Numbered from the stretch's first letter, positions 27,623 through 38,350 are shown. The stretch is 64,000 nucleotides of DNA from Pseudomonas viridiflava (GCF_900591205.1 NZ_UUPU01000001.1:372001-436000), one strand, 5' to 3'. Program-made: numbers and translations. Notes: generated by a model not told the origin, from the sequence alone.

Positions 27623-28318
27623 ATGAATTCGATTGCCCAAGCCGTACCGGAAGCGGCCCTGCAGGCCATCCGCAAACTGATCAAGGAACAGGGCTTCGCA
27701 GCGGGCGATGCACTCCCGTCCCAGCGCGACCTGGCGGTGCAGCTGGGGGTGAGCCGGGCGTCTTTGCGCGAGGCGTTATCGTCCTTGAGTGCCCTGGGTG
27801 TGGTCAGCGTGCAGCCGGGCAAAGGCGTGTTCGTGCAGGCGGTGGATGAGGCGCCGGGCTTTGCCTGGCCCTTCGCAGCCCAGGCCACGCCGTTGGATAT
27901 CTTCCAGTTGCGCTATGCCCTTGAAGGGTTTGCGGCAGGGTTGGCGGCCGTCACATTGACCATTGATGAGCTGGACCGCCTGGAAGACAACGTCGAGGCG
28001 ATGCGCAAAGTGCTCAAGGCCGGTGACTTCGAAGCGGCCGCCCGGCTGGACTTCGAATTTCATCAGCGCATCCTGCTGGCCAGCGGTAATCAGGCGATGG
28101 TGAGCATCCTGAGCGCCAGCGCCGAGGTGTTCCTGGAGAGCCAGAAGCTACCGTTCATCCGGCCGGAGCGGGCCATGGAAACCTGGCAGGAGCACCGCAA
28201 GATCCTGCGCGCCCTGGCCCGTCGCGCCAGTGCGGCAGCGCAGAAAACCATGCAGGAGCACGTGCGCAACGCGGCGTTGCGCACCGGCATAGCCTTTGTG
28301 ACTCCCGTAACGCCCTGA
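27623..28318 (+). CDS. GntR/FadR-type transcriptional regulator (FCD domain)
   Basis: Encodes 231 aa. The N-terminal winged helix-turn-helix is typical GntR: GDALPSQRDLAVQLGVSRAS then LREALSSLSALGVVSVQPGKG. The C-terminal all-helical FCD ligand domain (about 85-225) contains metal-site histidines (DFEFHQRILLASGNQ and EEH-type residues in QEHRKILRAL, MQEHVRNAAL). I start at ATG 27623, matching the usual domain edge. It is divergent from the amino-acid ABC operon, so it probably represses or activates that operon in response to the transported compound. That target is inference from position. Confidence 0.9.
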   Translation: MNSIAQAVPEAALQAIRKLIKEQGFAAGDALPSQRDLAVQLGVSRASLREALSSLSALGVVSVQPGKGVFVQAVDEAPGFAWPFAAQATPLDIFQLRYALEGFAAGLAAVTLTIDELDRLEDNVEAMRKVLKAGDFEAAARLDFEFHQRILLASGNQAMVSILSASAEVFLESQKLPFIRPERAMETWQEHRKILRALARRASAAAQKTMQEHVRNAALRTGIAFVTPVTP

Positions 28319-28373
28319 GTTGGGCTATACCCAAAGTCATGGGCCATCATAGGAAGACTCAATCATAGGCGGC

Positions 28374-28402
28374 TTCCTGAACGGGGGAAGGGCGGCTATG
28401 AT
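28374..28402 (+). promoter_or_regulatory. Candidate promoter for trxA
   Basis: An extended -10 GGCTATGAT (hexamer 28397-28402) follows TTCCTG at a 17-bp spacing. The -35 is weak; the -10 is good. The trxA start is about 40 bp downstream. Confidence 0.4.
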
Positions 28403-28440
28403 GGGCCACGTTTTTTTTGCTTACAAACCTGGAGACTTCC

Positions 28441-28770
28441 ATGAGCAGCGATCTTATCAAACACGTTAGCGACGCTAGCTTCGACGCTGATGTACTCAAG
28501 GCTTCCGGCCCTGTCCTGGTTGATTACTGGGCCGAGTGGTGTGGTCCTTGCAAAATGATCGCCCCGGTCCTGGACGAAATTGCTGGCACCTATGAAGGCA
28601 AGCTGACCATTGCCAAGCTGAACATCGACGAGAACCAGGAAACCCCGGCCAAGCATGGCGTGCGCGGTATCCCTACGCTGATGCTGTTCAAGAACGGCGA
28701 AGTCGCAGCCACCAAAGTGGGTGCGTTGTCGAAGTCGCAGCTGTCTGCATTCCTCGACGCGAACATCTAA
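28441..28770 (+). CDS. trxA: Thioredoxin 1
   Basis: Encodes 109 aa. The redox motif WCGPC uses Cys34 and Cys37, the cis-Pro loop is GIPTLMLF near residue 75, and the length is that of E. coli TrxA. It reduces disulfides in ribonucleotide reductase, PAPS reductase and other cytoplasmic proteins using NADPH through thioredoxin reductase. GGAGA lies six bases before ATG 28441. It is monocistronic, closed by a strong terminator, and precedes rho as in other gammaproteobacteria. Confidence 0.97.
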   Translation: MSSDLIKHVSDASFDADVLKASGPVLVDYWAEWCGPCKMIAPVLDEIAGTYEGKLTIAKLNIDENQETPAKHGVRGIPTLMLFKNGEVAATKVGALSKSQLSAFLDANI

Positions 28771-28778
28771 GCGTCGTC

Positions 28779-28809
28779 AAAAAAGCCCCGCAAATTGCGG
28801 GGCTTTTTC
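28779..28809 (+). terminator. Rho-independent terminator of trxA
   Basis: AAAGCCCCGC pairs with GCGGGGCTTT across loop aaatt, followed by a T run and preceded by an A run. Confidence 0.93.
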
Positions 28810-28951
28810 GTGAAACAGGGCTAGACGCTCCGAAACTCAGGTGGTACATTCGGCCCCGCACTGGTTTCTCCACTGCCCCCTGCAAGCCGTCGCCGACGCA
28901 TTCCTTTTCGATTAGTACGCGATCCTGTCGCCTTCTCTGCGGCGCGGCCTC

Positions 28952-28970
28952 ATTAAGCCAAAAGCTTAAT
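28952..28970 (+). promoter_or_regulatory. Hairpin in the rho leader
   Basis: ATTAAGC and GCTTAAT form a seven-base-pair stem with loop CAAAA, followed by a C-rich single-stranded run (ttcccccc). It lies in the 34-53 nt before the rho start. In E. coli rho is autoregulated by attenuation in its leader; a similar role here is speculative. Confidence 0.4.
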
Positions 28971-29004
28971 TTCCCCCCTCCATAAATGATTACGTCATTC
29001 CTAT

Positions 29005-30264
<1,260 letters not shown>

Positions 30265-30288
30265 TACGACGTTTCAGGTCCGAAAAGA

Positions 30289-30316
30289 ATGGCGCCCTGC
30301 GGGGCGCCATTTTTTT
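30289..30316 (+). terminator. Rho-independent terminator of rho
   Basis: ATGGCGCC pairs with GGCGCCAT across loop ctgcgg and is followed by seven T. Confidence 0.93.
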
Positions 30317-30422
30317 GCCCGCAATTTTTAACGACACCTGGCGCGCAATTGCGCCGCGATAAGGCTGCCAGCCGCGTTCAGAGCAGGTAGGATGTACGCC
30401 TATTTTACGGGTGGCATGGTTA

Positions 30423-31889
30423 ATGAAATTCAAGGATCTTCGGGATTTCGTGCAGCAACTTGAGCAGCGCGGAGAGTTGAAACGTATCCAGATGCCGATT
30501 TCCCCGGTGCTGGAAATGACTGAGATTTGCGACCGTACCCTGCGCAACAAGGGCCCGGCGTTGCTGTTCGAGAAACCGACCGGCTTTGACATCCCAGTGC
30601 TCGGCAACCTGTTCGGCACCCCCGAGCGCGTAGCGTTTGGCATGGGCGCCGAGTCGGTCAGCGAGCTGCGCGAGATCGGCAAGCTGCTGGCCTTCCTCAA
30701 GGAACCCGAGCCGCCCAAGGGCTTGAAGGATGCCTGGTCGAAGCTGCCGATTTTCCGCAAGATCATTGCCATGGCGCCCAAAGTGGTCAAGGACGCGGTG
30801 TGTCAGGAAGTGGTCATCGAAGGTGATGACGTCGACCTCGGCATGCTCCCGGTGCAAACCTGCTGGCCAGGCGACGTTGGCCCGCTGATCACCTGGGGCC
30901 TGACCGTCACCAAAGGCCCGAACAAAGATCGCCAGAACCTCGGTATCTACCGCCAACAAGTGATCGGCCGTAACAAGGTGATCATGCGCTGGCTGAGCCA
31001 CCGTGGCGGCGCGCTGGACTTCCGTGAGTGGTGCGAAAAGCACCCCGGCCAGCCATTCCCGGTGTCCGTGGCGCTTGGCGCCGACCCGGCGACCATCCTC
31101 GGCGCCGTCACCCCGGTGCCGGACAGCCTGTCCGAATACGCCTTCGCCGGCCTGTTGCGTGGCAACCGCACCGAGCTGGTGAAGTGCCGCGGCAACGACC
31201 TGCAAGTGCCGGCCACCGCTGAAATCATCCTCGAAGGCGTGATTCATCCTGGCGAAATGGCCGATGAAGGCCCTTACGGCGACCACACCGGTTACTACAA
31301 CGAAGTCGACAGCTTCCCGGTGTTCACCGTCGAGCGCATCACCCACCGGATCAAGCCGATCTACCACAGCACCTACACCGGCCGCCCGCCGGATGAACCG
31401 GCGATTCTCGGGGTGGCGCTGAACGAAGTGTTCGTGCCGATCCTGCAAAAGCAGTTCCCGGAAATCACCGACTTCTACCTGCCGCCCGAAGGCTGCTCGT
31501 ACCGCATGGCCATCGTGACCATGAAGAAGTCATACCCGGGCCATGCCAAGCGGGTAATGCTCGGTGTGTGGTCGTTTTTGCGACAGTTCATGTACACCAA
31601 GTTCGTTATCGTCACCGACGACGACATCAACGCTCGGGACTGGAACGACGTGATCTGGGCCATCACCACGCGCATGGACCCCAAGCGCGACACGGTGATG
31701 ATCGACAACACGCCGATCGACTACCTCGACTTCGCCTCGCCGGTGTCCGGCCTGGGCTCGAAAATGGGCCTGGATGCCACCCACAAATGGCCGGGTGAAA
31801 CCACCCGCGAGTGGGGCCGGGTAATCGTCAAGGATGAAGCCGTGACGGCACGTGTCGATGCGATCTGGAAAGAATTGGGAATAGATTGA
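30423..31889 (+). CDS. ubiD: 3-octaprenyl-4-hydroxybenzoate decarboxylase UbiD
   Basis: Encodes 488 aa. It decarboxylates the prenylated hydroxybenzoate in ubiquinone synthesis, using prenylated FMN supplied by UbiX (not in this window). Family features include [20 protein letters not shown], the cofactor region [20 protein letters not shown], the catalytic acidic segment [19 protein letters not shown] and the C-terminal helix [13 protein letters not shown] choose ATG 30423 over GTG 30411 because it gives the standard N-terminus. Its TGA overlaps the next ATG by one base (TGATG), so the downstream reductase is coupled. Confidence 0.96.
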   Translation: MKFKDLRDFVQQLEQRGELKRIQMPISPVLEMTEICDRTLRNKGPALLFEKPTGFDIPVLGNLFGTPERVAFGMGAESVSELREIGKLLAFLKEPEPPKGLKDAWSKLPIFRKIIAMAPKVVKDAVCQEVVIEGDDVDLGMLPVQTCWPGDVGPLITWGLTVTKGPNKDRQNLGIYRQQVIGRNKVIMRWLSHRGGALDFREWCEKHPGQPFPVSVALGADPATILGAVTPVPDSLSEYAFAGLLRGNRTELVKCRGNDLQVPATAEIILEGVIHPGEMADEGPYGDHTGYYNEVDSFPVFTVERITHRIKPIYHSTYTGRPPDEPAILGVALNEVFVPILQKQFPEITDFYLPPEGCSYRMAIVTMKKSYPGHAKRVMLGVWSFLRQFMYTKFVIVTDDDINARDWNDVIWAITTRMDPKRDTVMIDNTPIDYLDFASPVSGLGSKMGLDATHKWPGETTREWGRVIVKDEAVTARVDAIWKELGID

Positions 31890-32857
31890 TGCGTGTAACC
31901 CTGCAACCTTCCGGCGCCATATTGGAGCTGGTCCCTGGCGAGCGAATCCTCGAAGGCGCACGCCGCCTGGGCTACGAATGCCCTCAGGCGTGTCGCAATG
32001 GCGTGTGCCATGTGTGTGCTGCATTGCTGGTGGAAGGCCGGGTGCAGCAGGCCGGTGAGGTGCGTGACCACGGTGAGTTCTACACCTGCATCGCCGAGCC
32101 GCTGGAAGATTGCATTGTGTTGTGGGATGGCGTGTTGGCGCCGGGAGAGTTGCCGTTGCGCAAGTTGTCGTGCCAATTGAGTGAATGTGTGGAAGTCGGT
32201 GGCGATGTGTGGCGCGTACGCCTGCGGGCTCCGGCCGGCAAGGCGGTGCGCTACCACGCCGGGCAATACCTGATGATTGAACGGGAAAACGGCGAGAAAT
32301 CCGCGTTTTCCCTGGCCTCGGCGCCCCACGCCGGGCGCGAGCTGGAGTTGCACGTGCTGGCCCGCGAGGACAGTGCGCGCAGCCTGCTGGAGCAACTGCA
32401 GCGCAACCAGATGGCGCGTGTGGAGCTGCCGTTTGGCGACACCCACCTGGCCGAGCTGCCGGACGGCCCGCTGGTGTTGATCGCCGCCGGCACCGGCATG
32501 GCGCAGATGCACAGCCTGATCGAACACTGCCGCGCATCCGGCTTCAAGCACCCGGTGCATCTGTACTGGGGCGTGCGTCGCCCGGAAGACTTCTACGACA
32601 TCGAGCACTGGGACCAATGGCTGCAACTGCCCAACCTGTTCCTGCACAAAGTGGTCAGCGACCTGTGCGGCTGGGAAGGGCGTTGTGGCTTGCTCCATGA
32701 AGCCGTGTGCGAAGACATCGCCGACCTCAAGACGGTGCACGTCTACGCCAGCGGTTCACCGGCGATGATCTACGGCACCCTGGATGCACTGGTGGACGCC
32801 GGCATGGACGCGCACCAGATGCGCGCCGACGTGTTCGCCTACGCGCCACGTCCCTGA
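31889..32857 (+). CDS. Ferredoxin-type NAD(P)H flavin reductase (AscD/CDP-glucoseen reductase-like)
   Basis: Encodes 322 aa. A plant-type 2Fe-2S domain has Cys35-x4-Cys40-x2-Cys43 (CRNGVCHVC) and a fourth ligand in FYTC near residue 71. An FAD domain follows (RYHAGQYLMIER, SAFSLASAP), then an NAD(P)H domain with IAAGTGMAQMHSLIEH near 205. Databases often label such proteins CDP-6-deoxy-delta-3,4-glucoseen reductase, but no deoxysugar genes are nearby. In E. coli the gene after ubiD is fre, a flavin reductase without ferredoxin, so supplying reduced flavin is a more plausible job. It overlaps the ubiD stop by one base. Confidence 0.9.
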   Translation: MRVTLQPSGAILELVPGERILEGARRLGYECPQACRNGVCHVCAALLVEGRVQQAGEVRDHGEFYTCIAEPLEDCIVLWDGVLAPGELPLRKLSCQLSECVEVGGDVWRVRLRAPAGKAVRYHAGQYLMIERENGEKSAFSLASAPHAGRELELHVLAREDSARSLLEQLQRNQMARVELPFGDTHLAELPDGPLVLIAAGTGMAQMHSLIEHCRASGFKHPVHLYWGVRRPEDFYDIEHWDQWLQLPNLFLHKVVSDLCGWEGRCGLLHEAVCEDIADLKTVHVYASGSPAMIYGTLDALVDAGMDAHQMRADVFAYAPRP

Positions 32858-32863
32858 ATTTAC

Positions 32864-32935
32864 TGTGGGAGCTGGCTTGCCTGCGATAGCGTTTTGTCTG
32901 CCAACACCGCTATCACTGGCAAGCCAGCTCCCACA
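32864..32935. repeat. REP/REPIN palindrome, class A
   Basis: TGTGGGAGCTGGCTTGCCTG and the complement tggcaagccagctcccaca flank gcgatagcg/cgctatc. It lies between the convergent reductase and small beta-barrel genes. Confidence 0.87.
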
Positions 32936-32956
32936 TTGGATTGTGCCGAGTCAGTG

Positions 32957-33439
32957 TCAGAAGCGTACGCCGGTCGTCACCATCGCCGCATTGAACCCCA
33001 GCAACACCAATTCCGCCGCCACCGGCCCGTAGTGGGCGCCCACGGACGGAATAATCACCGGCGCCACGCCGAAGCGGTTCAACGGGATCTTGTCGCGGTA
33101 CTTGCCGCGATAGCCCTGGATCGCCCCGCCTGTCAGCTTCAGGTACACCGGGTAGTCCGTCATGTCATAGCGCTTGCCGACATAGGCGTAGTACGAGCGC
33201 TGGCTGAACGAGTTGCGAAACGTCGCCCCGCCATACACAAAGCCTGATGCCTCATTGCGTTCCAGGCCGATCAAGTCCTGGTTGTTGTTGTGGTCCGGGT
33301 CCGGCGCGAAGTGCCGCGTGTAGACGCTGGTCTGCGCGTACCAGAAGCCTTTGTCGTCCTCGACGGGCGCTGTTTCGCCCGCCAGTGCGGTGGTGGCCTG
33401 GGCCAGGAACAACAGGCCAGGCAGTCGGAATTTTTTCAT
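32957..33439 (-). CDS. Small exported protein, probable outer-membrane beta-barrel
   Basis: Encodes 160 aa. The signal peptide (MKKFRLPGLLFLAQATTALA) is followed by alternating aromatic/polar strands: GFWYAQTSVYTRHFAPDPDH, SYYAYVGKRYDM, YPVYLKLTGGAI. The protein ends in ...VTTGVRF, with a terminal Phe as in barrels folded by BamA. The first motif, with YTRHF and acidic/Asn residues, resembles lipid A-modifying small barrels, but I cannot assign an enzyme. Some databases label homologues glycerol-3-phosphate transporter, which does not fit. GAGGT precedes ATG 33439. Single gene, divergent from the TonB receptor. Confidence 0.72.
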   Translation of the reverse strand: MKKFRLPGLLFLAQATTALAGETAPVEDDKGFWYAQTSVYTRHFAPDPDHNNNQDLIGLERNEASGFVYGGATFRNSFSQRSYYAYVGKRYDMTDYPVYLKLTGGAIQGYRGKYRDKIPLNRFGVAPVIIPSVGAHYGPVAAELVLLGFNAAMVTTGVRF

Positions 33440-33765
33440 GGGTGCGACCTCGATAGTCGATTTGATGGGCGGCTAAGTGGGTCGTGATGTGAGCGCCATT
33501 TTGACGGCTGGGCGCGTTCCCAGGCTGAACCGGGGCTGAAACTATCGGGATTGCCGTGCGCAATCCTGACGAAAGGCTCGCTGTGCTTATGCTTTTGCTT
33601 ATTCTTTAAAGGTATTTAATTTGTTACATAAATATCTTTAAGCTATATCCCAACGGACTACCGATTTTCTTCCAACAACCAATAACTGACCGCCACCGCC
33701 TGCCAGCCGGATCGTTCTAACCAATTCAAGACATGACGTTCTGAGTTGAATCCAAGGGGAGCGGT
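33440..33765. promoter_or_regulatory. AT-rich divergent intergenic region upstream of the TonB receptor
   Basis: A gap of 326 bp with a marked AT-rich core at about 33595-33660 (ttattctttaaaggtattta, then ttgttacataaatatc). It should hold promoters for the TonB receptor and the divergent small barrel. I see no convincing Fur box. AAGGGGAG directly precedes the receptor ATG. Confidence 0.5.
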
Positions 33766-36153
33766 ATGGGGAGCTACAAGAAACACGCGCTGTACACAGC
33801 GATTTTGTCGGCTAATTTGCTGACCGCCGTGAGCTTTAATCCTGTCCTGGCGGCCGAAACGTCCGCCGTCGATGCACCTAAACTCGACACCGTGATCGTC
33901 ACCGGCACCCGCGCCCAGGAGCGTACGGCCAGTGCCTCGCTGTCACCCATCGACGTGATTTCCGGCGACAGCCTGCGCAGCACCGGCTCCGATGAGCTGG
34001 GGGCCGTCCTGGCTCGGCTGATTCCGTCGATCAACTTCCCGCGCCCAAGCCTGGTGGACGGTGCCGAGTTGGTGCGCCCTGCGCAATTGCGCGGCCTGTC
34101 GCCGGATCAGGTACTGGTGCTGGTCAATGGCAAGCGCCGCCACACCAGTGCCTTCGTCAACCTCGGCGGGGCGGTGGGCCGTGGCTCGGCCCCGGCGGAC
34201 CTGAATGCAATCCCGCTGTCGGCGGTGGACCATATCGAAGTGCTGCGCGACGGTGCTTCCGCGCGCTACGGCTCGGATGCCATCGCCGGTGTGATCAACG
34301 TCATCCTCAAGCACGCCGACCATGGCGGCTCGATCTCGACCAGGTTCGGCGAATACAAGAAGGGCGATGGTATCCAGCGCAACGTCAGTGGCAACACCGG
34401 CCTGGCCTTGGGCGATAACGGTTTTATCAACCTGTCGGCCGAAGGCGCCGACAACGATTACACCAACCGCGCCGGTAAAGATTTCCGACCCGCCAGCGCA
34501 GGTTCCACCACCTACGGCCAGCAGGTGTTTCGCCAGGGCGAGCCGGCGACTAACGAGGGCAAGCTGGCGTTCAACTCCGAATACGCCTTCAGCGATGGGT
34601 TGGAGTTCTACACCTTCGGCGGCTACAGCAAGCGACGCGGCGAGACGGCAGCGTTCTACCGTGCGAGTAATGCGTCCAACAACATCGCGGCGCTCAACCC
34701 CAATGGCTACTTGCCGCTGATCAAAGGCAACCTCGAAGACACTTCGTTGGTGGCGGGCCTGCGCGGTTTATTGGCCTACGACTGGCATTACGACCTGTCG
34801 GCCAACTACGGCAAGAACCAGTACCAGCTGAGCACCGAAACCATCAACACTTCGCTGGGCCTGGCCACGCCGCGCAAGTTCGACAACGGCACCCTGAGCA
34901 ACGACCAGAAACAAGTCAGCCTGGACCTGTCCCGTGAGTTCGACGTGGGTTGGCTGCCGTACCCGGTTTCCGTGGCATTTGGCGGTGAATACCTGCACCA
35001 GGGCTATGAAATCGAAGCCGGGGACCCGGCCTCCTATTTCCAGACCGGCAGTTCCGGCCTCGGCGGCTTTCGTGATGCCGACGCCGGCAGCAGCTCGCGT
35101 CACAACTGGGCGCAGTACCTGGACCTGGAAACCAACTTCACCGAAAAACTCAGCGCGTCCGCCGCCGTGCGGCATGAGGACTACAGTGATTTTGGCTCCA
35201 ACGTCAGCGGCTCGCTGTCGGCCCGCTACGACTTCACCCCACAGGTGGCCTTGCGCGGCAGTATTTCCAATGGCTTTCGCGCACCGTCCCTGGCCCAGCA
35301 GAACTTTGCGTTTACCTCATCCCAATTGATTGGCAGCGACATTCGCGAGGCCGGCACTTTCCCTGCCTCCAGCCAGGTCGCCCGCTTGCTCGGCGCGGAC
35401 GACCTGAAGGCCGAAAAGTCGCGTAACTACAGCCTCGGCCTGGTACTGGAGCCCGCCGATGACCTGACCGTGACGGTGGACGTGTACCGCATCGACATTC
35501 GCGACCGTATCAGCCTGTCGTCCAACCTCAACCTGGACCCGGCAACCCAGGCTTATCTGCGTGCCAACGGTGTGGGCAATATCAATTACACCACTGCCCG
35601 CTACTTCACCAACGCCACTGACACCCGCACCGACGGCGTCGACCTCGTGGCCAACTATCGCTACCCGTTCGATAACGGCATCCGCTGGAGCAGCACCGTG
35701 GGCTACAACTACAACCACACCAAGGTGACGGATGTGAAGCCCAACCCGGCCATTCTCGACAGCCTGGGTGCAAACCTGGTGCGGGTGGACCGTCGTGAAA
35801 AGAGCGGCTTGCTGGGGGATACCACGCCTGAACACAAGTTGACCCTGGGTAACGACTTCACATTCGGCAATTGGGCACTGCACAGCAACCTGGTGCGCTA
35901 TGGTGAATTCACTAGCTACCAAGCGGACAAGGCCAACGACCAGACTTTCAAGGCAGCCTGGGTGCTGGATTTATCGGCGGACTACAAGCTGAAGAACTGG
36001 ACCTTCACCCTGGGCGGCGACAACGTCACCGATAAATACCCGGAGAAGGTCAACGCCTTCGCCAGCAGTGGTGGCAATTTGGCCTATAGCACTTTTTCGC
36101 CGTACGGTTACAGCGGCGCGTTTTATTACGGTAAAGTTGCTTACAACTGGTAA
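33766..36153 (+). CDS. TonB-dependent outer-membrane receptor
   Basis: Encodes 795 aa. The signal peptide ends near FNPVLA/AE. The TonB box is DTVIVTG at about residue 42. The plug domain covers about 55-180 (SPIDVISGDSLRSTGSDELG, LRGLSPDQVLVLVNGKRRH, IEVLRDGASARYGSDAIAGV) and the 22-strand barrel the rest, ending in aromatic VAYNW. These receptors use TonB/ExbBD energy to import large or scarce ligands; the ligand here is unknown. No transporter or sigma/anti-sigma genes are adjacent, so it stands alone. AAGGGGAG is six bases before ATG 33766. Confidence 0.94.
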   Translation: MGSYKKHALYTAILSANLLTAVSFNPVLAAETSAVDAPKLDTVIVTGTRAQERTASASLSPIDVISGDSLRSTGSDELGAVLARLIPSINFPRPSLVDGAELVRPAQLRGLSPDQVLVLVNGKRRHTSAFVNLGGAVGRGSAPADLNAIPLSAVDHIEVLRDGASARYGSDAIAGVINVILKHADHGGSISTRFGEYKKGDGIQRNVSGNTGLALGDNGFINLSAEGADNDYTNRAGKDFRPASAGSTTYGQQVFRQGEPATNEGKLAFNSEYAFSDGLEFYTFGGYSKRRGETAAFYRASNASNNIAALNPNGYLPLIKGNLEDTSLVAGLRGLLAYDWHYDLSANYGKNQYQLSTETINTSLGLATPRKFDNGTLSNDQKQVSLDLSREFDVGWLPYPVSVAFGGEYLHQGYEIEAGDPASYFQTGSSGLGGFRDADAGSSSRHNWAQYLDLETNFTEKLSASAAVRHEDYSDFGSNVSGSLSARYDFTPQVALRGSISNGFRAPSLAQQNFAFTSSQLIGSDIREAGTFPASSQVARLLGADDLKAEKSRNYSLGLVLEPADDLTVTVDVYRIDIRDRISLSSNLNLDPATQAYLRANGVGNINYTTARYFTNATDTRTDGVDLVANYRYPFDNGIRWSSTVGYNYNHTKVTDVKPNPAILDSLGANLVRVDRREKSGLLGDTTPEHKLTLGNDFTFGNWALHSNLVRYGEFTSYQADKANDQTFKAAWVLDLSADYKLKNWTFTLGGDNVTDKYPEKVNAFASSGGNLAYSTFSPYGYSGAFYYGKVAYNW

Positions 36154-36180
36154 CACACAGGAGGCGCACCGCTTTTCGCC

Positions 36181-36834
36181 ATGACCGCCATTGAATCCGA
36201 TCTTTTGCAATTGGCTTACCCTCCGCGGCTCGATCTGGGGCCGCAACTCACTCACGAACAGTTATTGAGCTCGATGCAGGCCACCATGGGCCGGCACAAG
36301 GGTGGGCCGGTCTGGCTATTTGCGTACGGTTCGCTGATCTGGCGCCCTGAATGCTCGTCGACCGAGCGGGTGCGGGCACGGGTGCACGGTTATCACCGCG
36401 GCCTGTACCTGTGGTCCCACGAGCATCGGGGTACGCCGGAACTGCCGGGGTTGGTGTTCGGGTTGGATCGCGGCGGCTCCTGCAGCGGGTTTGCCTACCG
36501 CCTGCCGGAAGATCAACTGGAAGCTTCGCTTTACGCGCTGTGGCGTCGCGAAATGCCGTACCCCTCCTACCGGCCACACTGGCTCAGCTGCCGTTTGGAA
36601 GATGGCAGTCAGGTGCAGGCGTTGGGGTTTGTATTGGAGCGGCACCTGCCCAGCTACGCCGGCAATTTGCCCGACGCGGTGCTCAATCATGTGCTGGAAA
36701 GCGCTTGCGGGCGTTACGGCACTACGCGCGATTATGTCGAGCAGACCGTCAACGCCCTGCGTAGCCACGCCATGCCAGACAAGAATCTGGAGGCGCGGCT
36801 CAAGCGTTGTGCCAAGGATTGCTCAGGCGATTAA
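36181..36834 (+). CDS. Gamma-glutamylcyclotransferase, ChaC-like
   Basis: Encodes 217 aa. [14 protein letters not shown] near residue 42 is the ChaC substrate-binding YGSL motif, and the catalytic Glu is in [13 protein letters not shown] near 85-90. ChaC enzymes split glutathione into 5-oxoproline and Cys-Gly. AGGAGG lies rather far (16 bases) upstream of ATG 36181. It follows the TonB receptor by 27 bp, so cotranscription is likely, but a functional link is not obvious. Its TAA overlaps the convergent glpT stop. Confidence 0.9.
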   Translation: MTAIESDLLQLAYPPRLDLGPQLTHEQLLSSMQATMGRHKGGPVWLFAYGSLIWRPECSSTERVRARVHGYHRGLYLWSHEHRGTPELPGLVFGLDRGGSCSGFAYRLPEDQLEASLYALWRREMPYPSYRPHWLSCRLEDGSQVQALGFVLERHLPSYAGNLPDAVLNHVLESACGRYGTTRDYVEQTVNALRSHAMPDKNLEARLKRCAKDCSGD

Positions 36835-38168
36835 CGCGCCGAGCTGACGCTGTTGGTGTGCCACAGCGTTGGGATCAGGAAGGCGATGGCCAGCAGGCAC
36901 GCACCAATCAGCAGTACGAAACCGCCGTCCCAGCCGAAGTGGTCGACGGTGTAGCCCATCGCCGCACTCGCGGCTACCGAACCGCCCAGGTAACCGAACA
37001 AGCCGGTGAAGCCCGCCGCAGTGCCGGCGGCTTTCTTCGGCGCCAATTCCAGGGCCTGCAGGCCGATCAGCATCACCGGGCCGTAGATCAGGAAGCCGAT
37101 CGAGAACAGCGCGATCATATCGACCATCGGGTTGCCCGGCGGGTTGAGCCAGTAAACCAGGGTCGCCACCGTCACCAGTGCCATGAACACGATGCCGGTC
37201 AGGCCACGGTTGCCACGGAAGATCTTGTCCGACATCCAGCCGCATAACAGCGTGCCCGGAATACCCGCCCACTCGTAGAAGAAGTACGCCCAGGACGACT
37301 TGTCGACCGTGAAGTGCTTGGCTTCCTTGAGGTAGGTCGGCGCCCAGTCCAGTACGCCGTAGCGCAGCAGATAGACGAACACGTTGGCGAACGCGATGTA
37401 CCACAGCATTTTGTTGCGCAGCACGTATTTGACGAAGATTTCCTTGGCGCTGAATTCATCTTCGTGGCTGGCGTCGTAGCCTTCCGGGTAGTCGTTCTTG
37501 TACTTCTCAATCGGCGGCAGGCCCACCGATTGCGGGGTGTCGCGCATGGTGATGAAGGCAAACGCCGCCACCAGCAAGGCCACGGTGGCCGGTACGTAGA
37601 ACGCCGCGTGCCAGTCGTTGAACCAGGCCATGCCCAGCAGGAACAGCGGGCCGATCAGGCCGCCGCCGACGTTGTGCGCCACGTTCCATACCGACACCAC
37701 GCCGCCGCGTTCTTTCTGCGACCACCAGTGCACCATGGTCCGCCCACTTGGCGGCCAGCCCATGCCCTGGGCCCAGCCGTTGATGAACAGCAAAATGAAC
37801 ATCATCGTCACGCTGGACGTGGCCCAAGGTGCGAAACCGAAAATGAACATCACCCCCGCCGACACCAGCAGGCCGAAGGGCAGGAAATAGCGTGGGTTGG
37901 AGCGGTCGGACACCAGCCCCATCAGAAACTTGGACAGGCCGTAGGCAATCGCAATCGCCGACATCGCCAGGCCCAGCTCGCCACGGGTGTAACCCTCGTC
38001 GATCAGGTAGGGCATGGCCAGCGAGAAGTTTTTGCGCAGCAGGTAATAACCGGCATAACCGAAGAAAATACCGGCGAAGATCTGCCAGCGCAGGCGTCGG
38101 TAGGTACTGTCTATTTTTTCTTCAGGCAGGGGCGCCTGGTGTGCGGCAGGACGAAAGAAAGCAAACAT
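36831..38168 (-). CDS. glpT: Glycerol-3-phosphate transporter
   Basis: Encodes 445 aa with twelve predicted membrane segments (MFS, OPA family). Conserved segments include [20 protein letters not shown] near residue 32, with the Arg/Lys that bind phosphate, and [20 protein letters not shown] near 135. It exchanges external glycerol-3-phosphate for internal phosphate. GGAGC lies seven bases before ATG 38168. A palindrome resembling a GlpR site lies 48-64 bp upstream. Its stop overlaps the convergent ChaC-like stop by four bases. Confidence 0.95.
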   Translation of the reverse strand: MFAFFRPAAHQAPLPEEKIDSTYRRLRWQIFAGIFFGYAGYYLLRKNFSLAMPYLIDEGYTRGELGLAMSAIAIAYGLSKFLMGLVSDRSNPRYFLPFGLLVSAGVMFIFGFAPWATSSVTMMFILLFINGWAQGMGWPPSGRTMVHWWSQKERGGVVSVWNVAHNVGGGLIGPLFLLGMAWFNDWHAAFYVPATVALLVAAFAFITMRDTPQSVGLPPIEKYKNDYPEGYDASHEDEFSAKEIFVKYVLRNKMLWYIAFANVFVYLLRYGVLDWAPTYLKEAKHFTVDKSSWAYFFYEWAGIPGTLLCGWMSDKIFRGNRGLTGIVFMALVTVATLVYWLNPPGNPMVDMIALFSIGFLIYGPVMLIGLQALELAPKKAAGTAAGFTGLFGYLGGSVAASAAMGYTVDHFGWDGGFVLLIGACLLAIAFLIPTLWHTNSVSSAR

Positions 38169-38215
38169 TCAAGAGCTCCAAATTTCTTGTTTTGACTGCG
38201 GATGCGAATGTTACA

Positions 38216-38232
38216 GTTTCGTTACCGAAAAT
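38216..38232. promoter_or_regulatory. Candidate GlpR operator upstream of glpT
   Basis: GTTTCGTTACCGAAAAT is a near palindrome (TTTCG-N4-CGAAA). It resembles the TTTTCG-N4-CGAAA type of site that I recall for Pseudomonas GlpR and sits 48 bp upstream of the glpT start. GlpR represses glp genes until glycerol-3-phosphate accumulates. Confidence 0.55.
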
Positions 38233-38275
38233 AGCATCGCCTCTTATCCGCAAACACAGGAAATGGGAGCAATCG

Positions 38276-38295
38276 CATGTTCTCTTATGAACATG
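38276..38295. promoter_or_regulatory. Second palindrome upstream of glpT
   Basis: CATGTTC-N6-GAACATG, seven-base perfect arms with a six-base centre, about 110 bp upstream of the glpT start. It also resembles E. coli GlpR half-sites (ATGTTC). It may be a further operator or a site for another regulator. Confidence 0.45.
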
Positions 38296-38350
38296 TCGCT
38301 AATAGATAAGTGATGGTCGTGAACAGTGCTTAGGGCCACTGAGGGTTCAA

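Noticed and set aside
31889..32857. Deoxysugar (CDP-glucoseen) pathway
   Set aside because: Only the reductase-like name suggests it; no other deoxysugar genes are nearby, and the DegT aminotransferase is 25 kb away.
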